Shown: positions 50,996 through 59,421 of the stretch, in pieces
Position numbering within the stretch: the stretch's first letter is position 1
Layout of the letters: every line of letters starts with the position of its first letter
Source: Negativibacillus massiliensis
GTDB lineage: Bacteria > Bacillota > Clostridia > Oscillospirales > Ruminococcaceae
Length of the DNA: 64,000 nt
Direction of reading: 5' to 3'
NCBI RefSeq assembly: GCF_900148495.1
Contig: NZ_FTRU01000005.1
Span: 62,001-126,000, forward strand
Position numbers and translations under genes: made by a program
Notes under the pieces: generated by a model
What the model was told of the DNA's origin: nothing
What the model saw: only the letters and a program-made list of their open reading frames with translations
The model's database searches: none

Positions 50996-51029
50996 AAAAG
51001 GAGTCTGAGAAAACTCTCAGACTCCTTTT
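50996..51029. terminator. Bidirectional terminator
   Basis: AAAAGGAGTCTGAGA-AAAC-TCTCAGACTCCTTTT between convergent genes. Confidence 0.9.
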
Positions 51030-51030
51030 A

Positions 51031-51951
51031 TTAGAACAAATTAAAATCCATCTTCTTGGAAAGATATTCCAGAATCTTGATGCCGCCAATGCTGTTGCCT
51101 TTTTCGTCCAGAGCAGGTCCGAATACACCAATTCCCATGCGGTCAACCAGTGCAGCTGCGATACCGCCACCGACACCGCTCTTTGCAGGGAAGCCGACAG
51201 TCATGGCAAATTCACCGGAGCCATCATACATGCCGCAGGTAAGCATCAGCGCACGAATTGCTTTTGCACTTTCCGGCTCGATGAGCACCTCACCGGTGGA
51301 TGGGCAGGCACCGTGATTTGCAAGCACTGCACTCATCTGGGCAATGTCCACCGCAGTGACATTGACCGAGCACATCTTGAAGTAAAAGTCCAGACATTCC
51401 TCGACGTTGCCTTCCAGAATACCGGAGGCTTTGAGGTAATAGGCAAGAGCGCGGTTGCGGTCACCAGTGGATTTTTCCGAGAGATAGACCGCTTCATTGA
51501 GGGCGATTTCTTCGTTGCCGCAGACTTTGCGGATAAACTGCAAGAATCGCTCAAATTTTTCGTCCGAATCCTTGCCGTCGATGCAGCTGGCAACAGTGAT
51601 TGCGCCGGCATTGATGAACGGATTAAACGGTTTGGTCTTGGTTTCCAGCTTGATGATCGAGTTGAACGGGTCACCGGTTGGTTCGACTCCCACCTTGTCA
51701 TGGAACAGATAGTCCGCGCCGCGGTCGCTGATGGCAAGGATCAGCGAAGCAAGTTTCGAGATACTCTGGATGGTAAATGGGGTGCGGGTGTCGCCGTATT
51801 CCATCACAGTACCGTCCAAGCCGACAATGCAGGCACCAAGGTGATACTTGTTGACCCGAGCAAGTTCGGGGATGTATTCGGCAGTTTTGCCGAACTTAAT
51901 GAAACATTCTCCGTATTTAACAGCGTCCTGAAGACACTCTTGCGTAAGCAT
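51031..51951 (-). CDS. glsA: Glutaminase A
   Basis: Hydrolyses glutamine to glutamate and ammonia. The 306-residue protein has the serine-dependent beta-lactamase-like fold with Ser63-x-x-Lys66 (QSISKLASL). Family segments are FNSIIKLETKTKPFNPFINAGAI, the Tyr in ALAYYLKASG, and GVGGGIAAAL near the C-terminus. GGGAGGAAGATGTT precedes the ATG. It is monocistronic with its own promoter. In gut anaerobes it may supply glutamate or help acid resistance; the first is general, the second inference. Confidence 0.95.
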   Translation of the reverse strand: MLTQECLQDAVKYGECFIKFGKTAEYIPELARVNKYHLGACIVGLDGTVMEYGDTRTPFTIQSISKLASLILAISDRGADYLFHDKVGVEPTGDPFNSIIKLETKTKPFNPFINAGAITVASCIDGKDSDEKFERFLQFIRKVCGNEEIALNEAVYLSEKSTGDRNRALAYYLKASGILEGNVEECLDFYFKMCSVNVTAVDIAQMSAVLANHGACPSTGEVLIEPESAKAIRALMLTCGMYDGSGEFAMTVGFPAKSGVGGGIAAALVDRMGIGVFGPALDEKGNSIGGIKILEYLSKKMDFNLF

Positions 51952-51984
51952 AACATCTTCCTCCCTAAAAAGTCTGTTATCCTT

Positions 51985-52012
51985 ATTTTACAACAGATTT
52001 TTCAGGATGCAA
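51985..52012 (-). promoter_or_regulatory. Promoter of glsA
   Basis: On the minus strand TTGCAT (52012-52007), a 16-nt spacer and TAAAAT (51990-51985). Confidence 0.6.
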
Positions 52013-52040
52013 GCCTTTTGCACACAGAAAAAACAACCAT

Positions 52041-53225
52041 TCAGGAGATCGTCTTTTGTTTTATCTGCTGCAGAATATGTTCTGCAGCAGCGTAGGCTCC
52101 CCCAGCACGGTGGAAGCTCTCAGATATTTCGGCCGCTTTTTGATATAGATGAGGATCTGATAGAACAGCTTCCACGGCTTTCCGGATCGATTCTGGTTGC
52201 CCTTCTTTGAGAAGTAATCCGGCTCCCAATTCCAAGACACGGTTAGCGACACCGGACTGTTCCTGCGTTTGTGGGAAGAGCACCAGAGGAACACCACAAT
52301 ACAGGCTTTCACTGACGCTGTTCATACCACAGTGAGAAAGAAACACATCCGCCTGCTGCAAAATAGCAAGCTGATTGACCTGATGTTCTACCGTACAATT
52401 TGGCGGTATTGTCCCCAGTGAGCTGATGTCGACTTCGTTTCCTACAGACAAAATTACAGCATACTTCTCATCGGAAAAGGCAGCCAGACAGTTTTGATAG
52501 AAATGGGGCAGTCTGTTATTGACAGTGCCCATAGAAATGTAAACCAGCTTTTTTCCCGGAGTTTTGGAAATAGGGGAAGGAAGGCAAACGGAAGGACCTA
52601 CAAAAGCATACTTATCGGAAAAGGTATCTGAGCAGGGCTGGAACTCTTTGGAGGTATAGACAATGGTAGGGGTACCCTCTTCATTTTGGAGGATAGAAAG
52701 AAAGTTTTTGACAGGATATCCCTGCTTTTTCAGTCGTTTGAGGTCACGATGAACGCCTGGAAGAGATTTGAGCGTAGACAGCATCTGATGCAAACTGGGC
52801 TTCATTATCCGGGCAGAGAAACGGTTAAAAGCAAAGGTTGTCGTGGAAGAAACAAACGGAATACCAAGTTTATATGCAGCAAATTTCCCCCATACTGCCA
52901 TCGAGTCGGCAACGATACAGTCGGGCTGGAATTCTTTCAATGTCCGGCAGATCATTTCATCCAAAGCCAGAGCCGTATCAGTCAGAATATGGATAGAACA
53001 GGCAAGATCAAACGCAACCTGTGCCTGATTGTCCGAATTGACTGTCGTCTTCCCATATTCATCGCAGGAAATAAAAACGGCTCCGCTTTCTTCGATTTTT
53101 TCTCGAAACGCCAGATAAGAATAGTATCGTACCTCACAACCGCGTCGGGTCAATTCTCGAACAACTGCAAGGGTTGGATTAGTATGTCCATGGGCAGGAA
53201 TGCAGAAAAAAGCAATCTTATACAT
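52041..53225 (-). CDS. MGT-type macrolide/UDP-glycosyltransferase
   Basis: A 394-residue GT-B fold glycosyltransferase of family GT1. The N-terminal acceptor domain begins MYKIAFFCIPAHGHTNPTLAVV, and the C-terminal donor domain has VYISMGTVNNRLPHF and HCGMNSVSESLYCGVPLVLFPQTQEQ, the nucleotide-sugar motif of macrolide-inactivating enzymes and sterol/UDP-glycosyltransferases. AAGGAGGGAATTGT precedes the ATG. It lies 41 nt after an AbrB-type regulator gene, probably in the same operon. It may inactivate an antibiotic or decorate a metabolite; the acceptor is unknown. Confidence 0.87.
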   Translation of the reverse strand: MYKIAFFCIPAHGHTNPTLAVVRELTRRGCEVRYYSYLAFREKIEESGAVFISCDEYGKTTVNSDNQAQVAFDLACSIHILTDTALALDEMICRTLKEFQPDCIVADSMAVWGKFAAYKLGIPFVSSTTTFAFNRFSARIMKPSLHQMLSTLKSLPGVHRDLKRLKKQGYPVKNFLSILQNEEGTPTIVYTSKEFQPCSDTFSDKYAFVGPSVCLPSPISKTPGKKLVYISMGTVNNRLPHFYQNCLAAFSDEKYAVILSVGNEVDISSLGTIPPNCTVEHQVNQLAILQQADVFLSHCGMNSVSESLYCGVPLVLFPQTQEQSGVANRVLELGAGLLLKEGQPESIRKAVEAVLSDPHLYQKAAEISESFHRAGGAYAAAEHILQQIKQKTIS

Positions 53226-53266
53226 ACAATTCCCTCCTTATTTCCGGATGATACAGTAAATAAGGA

Positions 53267-53557
53267 CTATTCATCCTCTTTCAGATTTTTAATATCCTGC
53301 GCAAATTCCATAGACTCAGTTTCCGGATGCTCCGGATAGATCTCTCTTGCTTTTCCTGCAAAGATTGCATCAGCAATATGAGAAAAAACTTCGTAACGTT
53401 CCAATGCGATTCCTTTCTCAGCATCGGCAAGAAGAATCATCGTATCACCGGGATAAATCCCAAACATTTGGCGTACTTCTTTTGGAATTACGATCTGACC
53501 CTTTGGTCCAACCTTGACTGAACCCATAAATTTTCCATTTTTCATTGAAGACGGCAT
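53267..53557 (-). CDS. AbrB/SpoVT family transcriptional regulator
   Basis: A 96-residue regulator with the swapped-hairpin DNA-binding domain: GSVKVGPKGQIVIPKEVRQMFGIYPGDTMILLADAEKGIALERY. The C-terminal part is an acidic helix ending FAQDIKNLKEDE. GAGGTGATCCT precedes the ATG. A 9-bp inverted repeat overlaps its -10 box, which suggests autoregulation and control of the downstream glycosyltransferase. This form is common in clostridia beside resistance or export genes. Confidence 0.88.
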   Translation of the reverse strand: MPSSMKNGKFMGSVKVGPKGQIVIPKEVRQMFGIYPGDTMILLADAEKGIALERYEVFSHIADAIFAGKAREIYPEHPETESMEFAQDIKNLKEDE

Positions 53558-53575
53558 AGGATCACCTCATGAATA

Positions 53576-53625
53576 AAAGTATAACTTATATAACTAATTA
53601 TACTTTAGATTTCTGTATCCGTCAA
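53576..53625 (-). promoter_or_regulatory. Promoter and operator of the AbrB-type gene
   Basis: On the minus strand TTGACG (53625-53620), a 17-nt spacer and TATAAT (53602-53597). AAAGTATAA (53576-53584) / TTATACTTT (53598-53606) form an inverted repeat across the -10 box. Confidence 0.8.
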
Positions 53626-53640
53626 TCTCTTTATTTAAAC

Positions 53641-53677
53641 AAAAAAAGGACCTGTCCGATCGGACAGGTCCTTTGCA
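53641..53677 (-). terminator. Terminator of ackA
   Basis: Perfect stem AAAGGACCTGTCCG-AT-CGGACAGGTCCTTT; the A-run before it gives the U-tail on the minus strand. Confidence 0.92.
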
Positions 53678-53693
53678 GGTTTCATCAAAAAAC

Positions 53694-54887
53694 TTAGATG
53701 AGAGCCAGAGTGTCTCTAGCGATTGCAAGTTCTTCGTTGGTTGGGATAACCATAACTTTAACTTTGGAATCAGCAGTAGAGATAACTTTGTTTTCGCCTC
53801 TGGTGTGGTTAGCTTCTTTGTCAACTTTAACGCCGAGGTAACCCCAGTATTTTTCGCAGAGTTCTTCACGGATTTCGATGTCGTTTTCGCCAACACCAGC
53901 AGTGAATGCGATAGCGTCAACGCCGTTCATAGCAGCTGCGTATGCACCAACGTATTTTGCAATGCGGTAGGTGTAAGCATCCAGAGTAACTTTAGCGAGG
54001 TGGTGACCTTCTTCAGCAGCTTTGGTGATATCTCTGCAGTCGGAGGACAGGCCGCCGCTCATGCCAAGCAGACCGGATTTCTTGTTGAGCATGTTGAGAA
54101 CTTCGTCAACGGATTTGTTTTCTTTGTTGCAGATGTACTGGATAACAGCTGGATCCAGGTCACCGGAACGGGTACCCATGATCAGACCTTCCAGAGGGGT
54201 CAGACCCATGGAGGTATCTACACATTTGCCGCCGATAGAAGCGGAAACGGAAGCACCGTTACCGATGTGGCAAACGATAACTTTTGCATCAGCTGGGAGG
54301 TTGCCGAATTTGATTGCTTCTTTGGAAACAAAGCCGTGGCTGGTTCCGTGGAAGCCGTAACGACGAACACCGTATTTTTCAAAGTATTCGTGTGGAATTG
54401 CATACAGGTAGGATTTTTCATCCATGCCCATACCGAAGGTGGTGTCAAATACAGCTACGTTTGGTTTGCCTGGGCAAACTTTTTCGCAAGCTTCGATACC
54501 CATCAGGTTAGCTGGGTTGTGGAGAGGACCGAGGTCGAAGCATTCACGGATAGCAGCTTTAACATCTTCGTTAACAACGATGGATTTTGTGAATTTTGTG
54601 CCGCCGTGGAGTACGCGGTGACCAATAGCATTGATTTCATCAACGGAAGCGATAACGCCGTGATCTTTGTCGGTCAGAGCGTCCAGAACGAGCTGTACTG
54701 CTACAGAGTGGTCTGGCATTGGAGTTTCAACAACATAGTTGTCTTTGCCAGGAACTTTGTGGGTCAGGACAGAACCGTCGATACCGATTCTTTCGCACAG
54801 ACCTTTGGTCAGAACATGCTCATTTTCCATATCAATCAGCTGATATTTCAGAGAAGAGCTTCCGCAGTTTAAAACGAGAATTTTCAT
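53694..54887 (-). CDS. ackA: Acetate kinase
   Basis: Makes ATP and acetate from acetyl phosphate in fermentation. The 397-residue protein has the ASKHA fold: MKILVLNCGSSSLKYQLID at the start, GHRVLHGGTKFTKSI with the catalytic Arg, FDTTFGMGMDE, RYGFHGTSHG and GNGASVSA. GGGAGGAATTTGAT precedes the ATG. No phosphotransacetylase gene is adjacent; the neighbour on the other strand, tmcAL, uses acetate and ATP for tRNA modification. Codon bias suggests high expression. Confidence 0.97.
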   Translation of the reverse strand: MKILVLNCGSSSLKYQLIDMENEHVLTKGLCERIGIDGSVLTHKVPGKDNYVVETPMPDHSVAVQLVLDALTDKDHGVIASVDEINAIGHRVLHGGTKFTKSIVVNEDVKAAIRECFDLGPLHNPANLMGIEACEKVCPGKPNVAVFDTTFGMGMDEKSYLYAIPHEYFEKYGVRRYGFHGTSHGFVSKEAIKFGNLPADAKVIVCHIGNGASVSASIGGKCVDTSMGLTPLEGLIMGTRSGDLDPAVIQYICNKENKSVDEVLNMLNKKSGLLGMSGGLSSDCRDITKAAEEGHHLAKVTLDAYTYRIAKYVGAYAAAMNGVDAIAFTAGVGENDIEIREELCEKYWGYLGVKVDKEANHTRGENKVISTADSKVKVMVIPTNEELAIARDTLALI

Positions 54888-54966
54888 ATCAAATTCCTCC
54901 CATAATTTTTAACGCCGACTGCCCGAAAAAAGGGGCAGATTGACACGATTTTACACTTACTATATT

Positions 54967-54996
54967 ATTATATCTAACGAAAGTTTTCAAGTCCAA
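54967..54996 (-). promoter_or_regulatory. Promoter of ackA
   Basis: On the minus strand TTGGAC (54996-54991), an 18-nt spacer and TATAAT (54972-54967). A small hairpin CTGCCC/GGGCAG (54919-54938) lies in the leader. Confidence 0.65.
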
Positions 54997-55126
54997 ATAT
55001 CAAATTTCGGAGTTTTTACTCAGGTTTTTTTGTCAATTAAATTGAAGTATCAAAAGATATGATGTTTTGCCTGATCTTTTAAGAGATATAAAATATAGAA
55101 AATCCATCCGGGAAGGAGAAAACAAA

Positions 55127-56311
55127 ATGCAGATTGGGGCAGTGATTGCCGAATACAATCCCTTTCATAAAGGACACCAGTGGCAGTTGGAACAGATAAA
55201 AAAACAGGGTATCAGCCATGTGGCAGTGATCATGAGCCCGGATTTTACCCAAAGGGGAACACCAGCTGTCTTTCCAAAGCGAGTGCGTGCTCAGGCTGCT
55301 TTACAAAATGGAGCAGATTTGATTTTGGAATTGCCGGTCTGTTACGCTTGTGCAGGGGCACAGGGTTTTGCATTTGGTGCAGTACAGCTGGTCAAGGCGA
55401 TGGGCTGTGTCGACTTTTTAGCGTTCGGGGCAGAGGATGCAGACCCTATGCTGCTTTGGCAGGCAGCGGATGCATTGGAACATCCACAGGTGCAGCTTGT
55501 CCTCAGAGAAAAGCTTGCCGCAGGAATTACCTTTGCTAAGGCAAGGGAACTTGCTGTGGAACGCGTTTTTGGAAAAGAGGTTTCTCAGGTTTTGCAAAAG
55601 CCCAACAATATTCTGGGCGTGGAATATCTGGCACAGCTGACAAAGAAAAGCAGTATTCAGCCGCTGCCGATTTCCCGCATTGGAAATGCGCATGATGGAA
55701 AGCCGGAAGAGGGGTTTGCTTCTGCAAGCCATATCCGCAGCTTGATTTTAAGTGGAAACTGGGATGAGGCAAGGGAGTATCTTCCGCAATCGGTATGGGA
55801 AATTTATCAGCAAGTAATACAAAACGGGGAGACAGCCTGGATGCAGACAGGAGAGAGGGCAGTTCTGTCTGCCTTACGCCGGATGAGTCGGGAGCAGATG
55901 GCAGCATTGCCGGATGTTTCGGAGGGAATTGAGAACCGACTGTATCAGGCAGTGAGAAAGAGCTGCGGTATCGAAGAACTGTATGAGCAGATCAAAACCA
56001 AACGGTATCCGCTGTCAAGGGTGAGAAGGCTTGTGTTATCTGCATTTTTACAGATTCCATCGCAGATGCACAAGCAGGTACCGCCTTATCTGCGGGTGCT
56101 GGCGATGAACGAGAAAGGCAGGGAGATTCTGGGCAGGATGAAGCAGACGGCAACCCTGCCAGTATCGGCAAGTCTGGCAAAGCTTGAGAAAATTTCCCCA
56201 CAGGCAGCACAGTTTGCAAAACTGGAAGCGGAATGTGCCGATCAGTACCGGATATTTACGGAACGGATTTTTTCCTGCGGCAGCGATTATGCGGGGGTTT
56301 GCAAAAATTAG
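55127..56311 (+). CDS. tmcAL: tRNA(Met) cytidine acetate ligase
   Basis: Acetylates C34 of elongator tRNA(Met) using acetate and ATP. The 394-residue protein begins with the nucleotidyltransferase signature MQIGAVIAEYNPFHKGH (HxGH at 14-17), followed by VIMSPDFTQRGTPAVFPK and GADLILELPVCYACAGAQGFAFGAV, all typical of the YlbM/TmcAL family. The ATG at 55127 follows GGAAGGAG; an earlier in-frame codon at 55067 lacks one. Its only good terminator lies inside the convergent spmB gene. Confidence 0.92.
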   Translation: MQIGAVIAEYNPFHKGHQWQLEQIKKQGISHVAVIMSPDFTQRGTPAVFPKRVRAQAALQNGADLILELPVCYACAGAQGFAFGAVQLVKAMGCVDFLAFGAEDADPMLLWQAADALEHPQVQLVLREKLAAGITFAKARELAVERVFGKEVSQVLQKPNNILGVEYLAQLTKKSSIQPLPISRIGNAHDGKPEEGFASASHIRSLILSGNWDEAREYLPQSVWEIYQQVIQNGETAWMQTGERAVLSALRRMSREQMAALPDVSEGIENRLYQAVRKSCGIEELYEQIKTKRYPLSRVRRLVLSAFLQIPSQMHKQVPPYLRVLAMNEKGREILGRMKQTATLPVSASLAKLEKISPQAAQFAKLEAECADQYRIFTERIFSCGSDYAGVCKN

Positions 56312-56358
56312 TAAAAATAGGGGTACATGCAAAAACAGAAGTTTGCGAGTGATTGTTT

Positions 56359-56880
56359 TTAATTGATCAGCAATTTTACTGCCAGCACGCTGGCACAAAA
56401 GCCCATCAGATCTGCACAGAGCGAAGCCGGTACAGCGTACCGGCTTTTTTTGATGTTAGCCGCCGAGCAGTACAGCGCAATGGTATAAAAGGTGGTTTCG
56501 GTGGAACCCATCATAACGCTGGCAATCTTTCCGATCAGGCTGTCCGGACCATATTGAGTCAGGATATCCTCAAAGACAACCAGCGCACCGCTGCCTGAGA
56601 GGGGACGAAGCAGGGTAAGGGGAAGAATTGGAGAGGGAATCCCCAAAGCGGCAGCAGGAGTCTCCAGAGCCCGGGACAGAAGCTGCAGAGCGCCGGAGGA
56701 GCGAAAAGCGCTGATAGTCAGGGTAAGAAGCAGCAAGGCGGGAAACATGTTTAAAACGATTTTAAGTCCGTCACAGACCCCGGTGGAAAAGGCAGAGACA
56801 AGATCCACCTTATGGGTTAAGGCATAGGCAAAGATCAGGCAGATGAGAAAGGGAATCATAAAAGAAGACAGAAAGCTCAT
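56359..56880 (-). CDS. spmB: Spore maturation protein B
   Basis: A 173-residue membrane protein with four to five helices that, with SpmA, takes part in spore core dehydration. Family segments: PFLICLIFAYALTHKVDLVSAF, GVCDGLKIVLNMFPALLLL, LLRPLSGSGALVVF and GSTETTFYTIALYC, then SRYAVPASLCADLMG. Its start overlaps the spmA stop by 4 nt. The ribosome binding site AAGGAGGG lies within the end of spmA. The region encoding KKSRYAV contains a plus-strand terminator hairpin. Confidence 0.93.
   Translation of the reverse strand: MSFLSSFMIPFLICLIFAYALTHKVDLVSAFSTGVCDGLKIVLNMFPALLLLTLTISAFRSSGALQLLSRALETPAAALGIPSPILPLTLLRPLSGSGALVVFEDILTQYGPDSLIGKIASVMMGSTETTFYTIALYCSAANIKKSRYAVPASLCADLMGFCASVLAVKLLIN
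56424..56451 (+). terminator. Terminator of tmcAL located inside spmB
   Basis: AAGCCGGTAC-AGC-GTACCGGCTT followed by TTTTT on the plus strand, 113 nt after the tmcAL stop and inside the convergent spmB reading frame. Confidence 0.8.
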
Positions 56881-57500
56881 GCGTTTTCCCTCCTTATGAT
56901 TTTGGAATGAGAAGGGAGTTTTGCGTTAGCAATATGAGCCATTCCTTTTGCGGCAATAATACCGGTGGTGACCGAAAGAACGGATGCCATCCATACAGCA
57001 GGCAAAATCTCCATGGGAGCAGCGGAGCCAGCCTGTAAGCGCAGAATCGCGGCAGTGGTTGGAATTAATTGCAGGGAGGCGGTATTGAGCAGAATGAGCA
57101 GGATGCTGTTGTCGCTCGCAACGGACGGGTCAAGACAGGCACGCTGAAACTGTGACACCGCACAGATTCCCGCCGGAGCGGCCGCTGCTCCCAGTCCCAG
57201 CAGATTGGCGGCAAGGTTCAGGCAGACCGCTTGAGCAGCCGGAGAGTCTTTTTTGATGCCGGGAAATAGCAGGGAGAGGATGGGAGAAAAAAATTTTGAT
57301 AAAAAGCGCAGCAGACCGGACTGGCGAGCAACCTCCATGACACCACTCCAAAGGCAGATACTGCATCCAACCGTGACGGTCAGTTCAACCGCCTTTTGGG
57401 GGGAATCAAGCAGTTGATTGCACAAAAGGTCCATCTTTCCATTGAATAAAGCGGTAACCAGGGAGAACATCAGAATCAGTAAAATCAGGAAATTCAGCAT
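56877..57500 (-). CDS. spmA: Spore maturation protein A
   Basis: A 207-residue membrane protein of the nucleoside-transporter-like SpmA family. Family segments: VELTVTVGCSICLWSGVMEVARQSGL, NLAANLLGLGAAAAPAG and LLILLNTASLQLIPTTAAILR. AAGGAG lies 8 nt before the ATG. It is cotranscribed with spmB through a 4-nt overlap. Its presence supports an endospore-forming organism. I could not recognise a sporulation-sigma promoter with confidence in the 178-bp gap upstream. Confidence 0.93.
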   Translation of the reverse strand: MLNFLILLILMFSLVTALFNGKMDLLCNQLLDSPQKAVELTVTVGCSICLWSGVMEVARQSGLLRFLSKFFSPILSLLFPGIKKDSPAAQAVCLNLAANLLGLGAAAAPAGICAVSQFQRACLDPSVASDNSILLILLNTASLQLIPTTAAILRLQAGSAAPMEILPAVWMASVLSVTTGIIAAKGMAHIANAKLPSHSKIIRRENA

Positions 57501-57604
57501 ACAAAAAACTCCTTGCTTTGATGTTTTGTGACACTGCTCGACAATCAGTCACGAAAAGTTAACTTTTTTCATGCAAATTTTCCAAAAAATGGGAATATTC
57601 TCGA

Positions 57605-57633
57605 TTGACAGCATTTAACAAATCAGGTATATT
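57605..57633 (+). promoter_or_regulatory. Promoter of the AbrB/zinc-ribbon gene
   Basis: TTGACA, a 17-nt spacer and TATATT. Confidence 0.75.
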
Positions 57634-57678
57634 TATCAAGAACCGACAAATCTTGCAAATAAAAAGGAGTGTTAAAAG

Positions 57679-57921
57679 TTGAAATCGACGGGAATCGTAA
57701 GAAAAGTGGACGAATTAGGACGAATCGTTCTTCCAATTGAATTAAGAAGGGTCATGGACATCCAGATTAAGGACTCGTTGGAGATTATGACCGAGGATGA
57801 TCGCATCATTTTGAAAAAATATGAGCCATCCTGCGTGTTCTGTTCCTCCAAAGAAAACCTGGAAGAGTTTAAAGGCAGATGCATCTGCAAAAAATGCAGG
57901 GAGGAACTGTTAGGAAAATAA
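57679..57921 (+). CDS. AbrB family regulator with a C-terminal zinc ribbon
   Basis: An 80-residue transition-state type regulator. The DNA-binding domain reads KSTGIVRKVDELGRIVLPIELRRVMDIQIKDSLEI (1-36), nearly the sequence of clostridial AbrB. The C-terminus has CVFC and CICKKC (CxxC at about 53-56 and CxxC at 71-74), a small zinc ribbon common in clostridial AbrB and absent in Bacillus AbrB. Translation starts at TTG, 9 nt after AAGGAG. It is monocistronic and likely controls the switch from growth to sporulation, but its targets are not visible. Confidence 0.9.
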   Translation: MKSTGIVRKVDELGRIVLPIELRRVMDIQIKDSLEIMTEDDRIILKKYEPSCVFCSSKENLEEFKGRCICKKCREELLGK

Positions 57922-58035
57922 TTGGTGGGAATATTTTCCAGGTTCTTTTTAACGTATGAGAGAAAAATGCAGAATAGAACGTACAGAAACTGCTCACAAT
58001 AACATTGTCCTTAAAAATGATAAGGAGATGTTATT

Positions 58036-58260
58036 ATGATTGATAAACTGGTACTTGCGCTGGTAGTAATCGGTGCACTCAACTGGGGAAGCATCGGTAT
58101 TTTTCAGTTTGACCTGGTAGCTGCTCTGTTTGGCGGTCAGGCATCCATGATCAGCCGTATTGTTTATACCCTGGTTGCACTGGCTGGTGTCTGGGCGATT
58201 TCTTTCTTTTTCCGGGATACCGAAGTGCATCATGAAACGGCAAGAGAACGACGGATTTAG
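58036..58260 (+). CDS. DUF378 family membrane protein
   Basis: A 74-residue protein with two to three helices. The DUF378 hallmarks are clear: KLVLALVVIGALNWGSIGIFQFDLVAALFG, followed by SRIVYTLVALAGVWAISFFF. The C-terminal tail has two histidines (VHHETARERR). AAGGAG precedes the ATG at 8 nt. Function unknown; such proteins are common in Firmicutes. A strong bidirectional terminator separates it from the convergent permease gene. Confidence 0.88.
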   Translation: MIDKLVLALVVIGALNWGSIGIFQFDLVAALFGGQASMISRIVYTLVALAGVWAISFFFRDTEVHHETARERRI

Positions 58261-58268
58261 CAAAACAG

Positions 58269-58305
58269 AAAAAGAGCGGTGAGGCTTTGCCTCACCGCTC
58301 TTTTT
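58269..58305. terminator. Bidirectional terminator
   Basis: AAAAAGAGCGGTGAGGC-TTT-GCCTCACCGCTCTTTTT between the DUF378 gene and the DUF318 permease. Confidence 0.92.
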
Positions 58306-58314
58306 CCTTTAATC

Positions 58315-59331
58315 TTAAACAACAAACAAGAAAGAAAAATAGTTAAACAAAAATCCAATCAGCATAATTCCGACTGTTACGATGGAAAAGAATACTGCCA
58401 AAAGTTTTGGTTTTACTGCTTTTCGCAGCATGATCATCGAAGGAAGGGAAAGTGCAGTTACCGCCATCATAAAAGAAAGAATGGTTCCAAGTCCTGCACA
58501 TTTTGCAAACAGACTTTCGGCAACCGGAATGGTGCCGAAGATATCGGCATACATCGGTACACCAACCAGAGTTGCAAGAGGAACCGAATACCACTTATCA
58601 CCGCCGAGCACCGTCTCAACAAAAGACTGCGGGATAAAGTTGTGAATCAATGCACCAATACCAACACCGATGAAGATGTAAGGAGCAACCTTTTTTACGG
58701 TGGCGACAACCTGATCCTTTGCGTATTCCAGTCGGTCGGAAAGGCTTAGCTCGGGAGAATCCAGATCGATTCTTCCTGCCTTGCGGATAAATTCTTCCAC
58801 CTCATTTTCCAGATGCAGGCGCTCAATCAGCGAGCCGCCCAGTACCGCCAGAACCAGACCAACGATAACATAGGCGATTGCAACCTTTCCGCCAAAGATG
58901 CTGGTTAACAGAACCAGCGAGCCAAGGTCTACCAGAGGGGAGGAAATCAGGAAGGAAAAGGTAACACCCAGCGGAAGTCCTGCACCGGTAAATCCGATAA
59001 AGAGCGGGATGGAGGAGCAGGAACAAAATGGAGTGACGGTACCGAGCAGTGCAGCAAGGGTGTTTGCTCCGATGCCGTGGAAGCGGCCAAGAATCTTTTT
59101 GGTGCGTTCCGGCGGAAAGTAGCTCTGAATATAGGAGATGACAAAAATCAAAACAGACAGCAGGACAAAAATCTTGATGGTGTCATAGAGAAAAAACTGA
59201 ACAGCACCGCCGATTCGGGAGCTGATATCCAGCCCTAGGGCAGTCAGAAGATTTCCAATCAGAGCATTGAGCCACTTCATTCCCAGAATTTGATCCTGAA
59301 GGAAAAACCACACGTTTTGTACGATAGCCAT
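58315..59331 (-). CDS. DUF318 (ArsP-like) permease
   Basis: A 338-residue membrane protein with about eight helices. It has the family hallmark TPFCSCSSIPLFIGF (Cys103, Cys105) and a second GVPMYADIFGTIPVAE segment. A central cytoplasmic loop (about 165-210) separates two halves. Characterised relatives include ArsP, which exports methylated and aromatic arsenicals; others are of unknown substrate. GAGGTG precedes the ATG. An operator-like sequence almost identical to that of the ArsR-fusion gene lies just upstream. Third gene of the ArsR-fusion operon. Confidence 0.87.
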   Translation of the reverse strand: MAIVQNVWFFLQDQILGMKWLNALIGNLLTALGLDISSRIGGAVQFFLYDTIKIFVLLSVLIFVISYIQSYFPPERTKKILGRFHGIGANTLAALLGTVTPFCSCSSIPLFIGFTGAGLPLGVTFSFLISSPLVDLGSLVLLTSIFGGKVAIAYVIVGLVLAVLGGSLIERLHLENEVEEFIRKAGRIDLDSPELSLSDRLEYAKDQVVATVKKVAPYIFIGVGIGALIHNFIPQSFVETVLGGDKWYSVPLATLVGVPMYADIFGTIPVAESLFAKCAGLGTILSFMMAVTALSLPSMIMLRKAVKPKLLAVFFSIVTVGIMLIGFLFNYFSFLFVV

Positions 59332-59353
59332 AAAACATTACACCTCAAAACAG

Positions 59354-59375
59354 ATTGATAAATATCGATATATTG
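59354..59375 (-). promoter_or_regulatory. ArsR-type operator-like site upstream of the permease gene
   Basis: A 22-bp sequence, ATTGATAAATA then TCGATATATTG, that matches the site at 60956-60977 in 19 of 22 positions and has the same placement relative to the GAGGTG ribosome binding site. It indicates separate control of the permease. A weak hairpin (CGGCCGCC / GGCGACCG, about 59389-59416) lies between this site and the upstream gene. Confidence 0.65.
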
Positions 59376-59421
59376 TGGGATAAAATCGGCCGCCTTACCA
59401 ATGTTCGGCGACCGGTTTTTG

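Noticed and set aside
53673-54872. A 399-codon open frame on the plus strand opposite ackA
   Set aside because: Shadow frame; composition is rich in Phe, Val, Asn and Cys as expected from reversed ackA codons.
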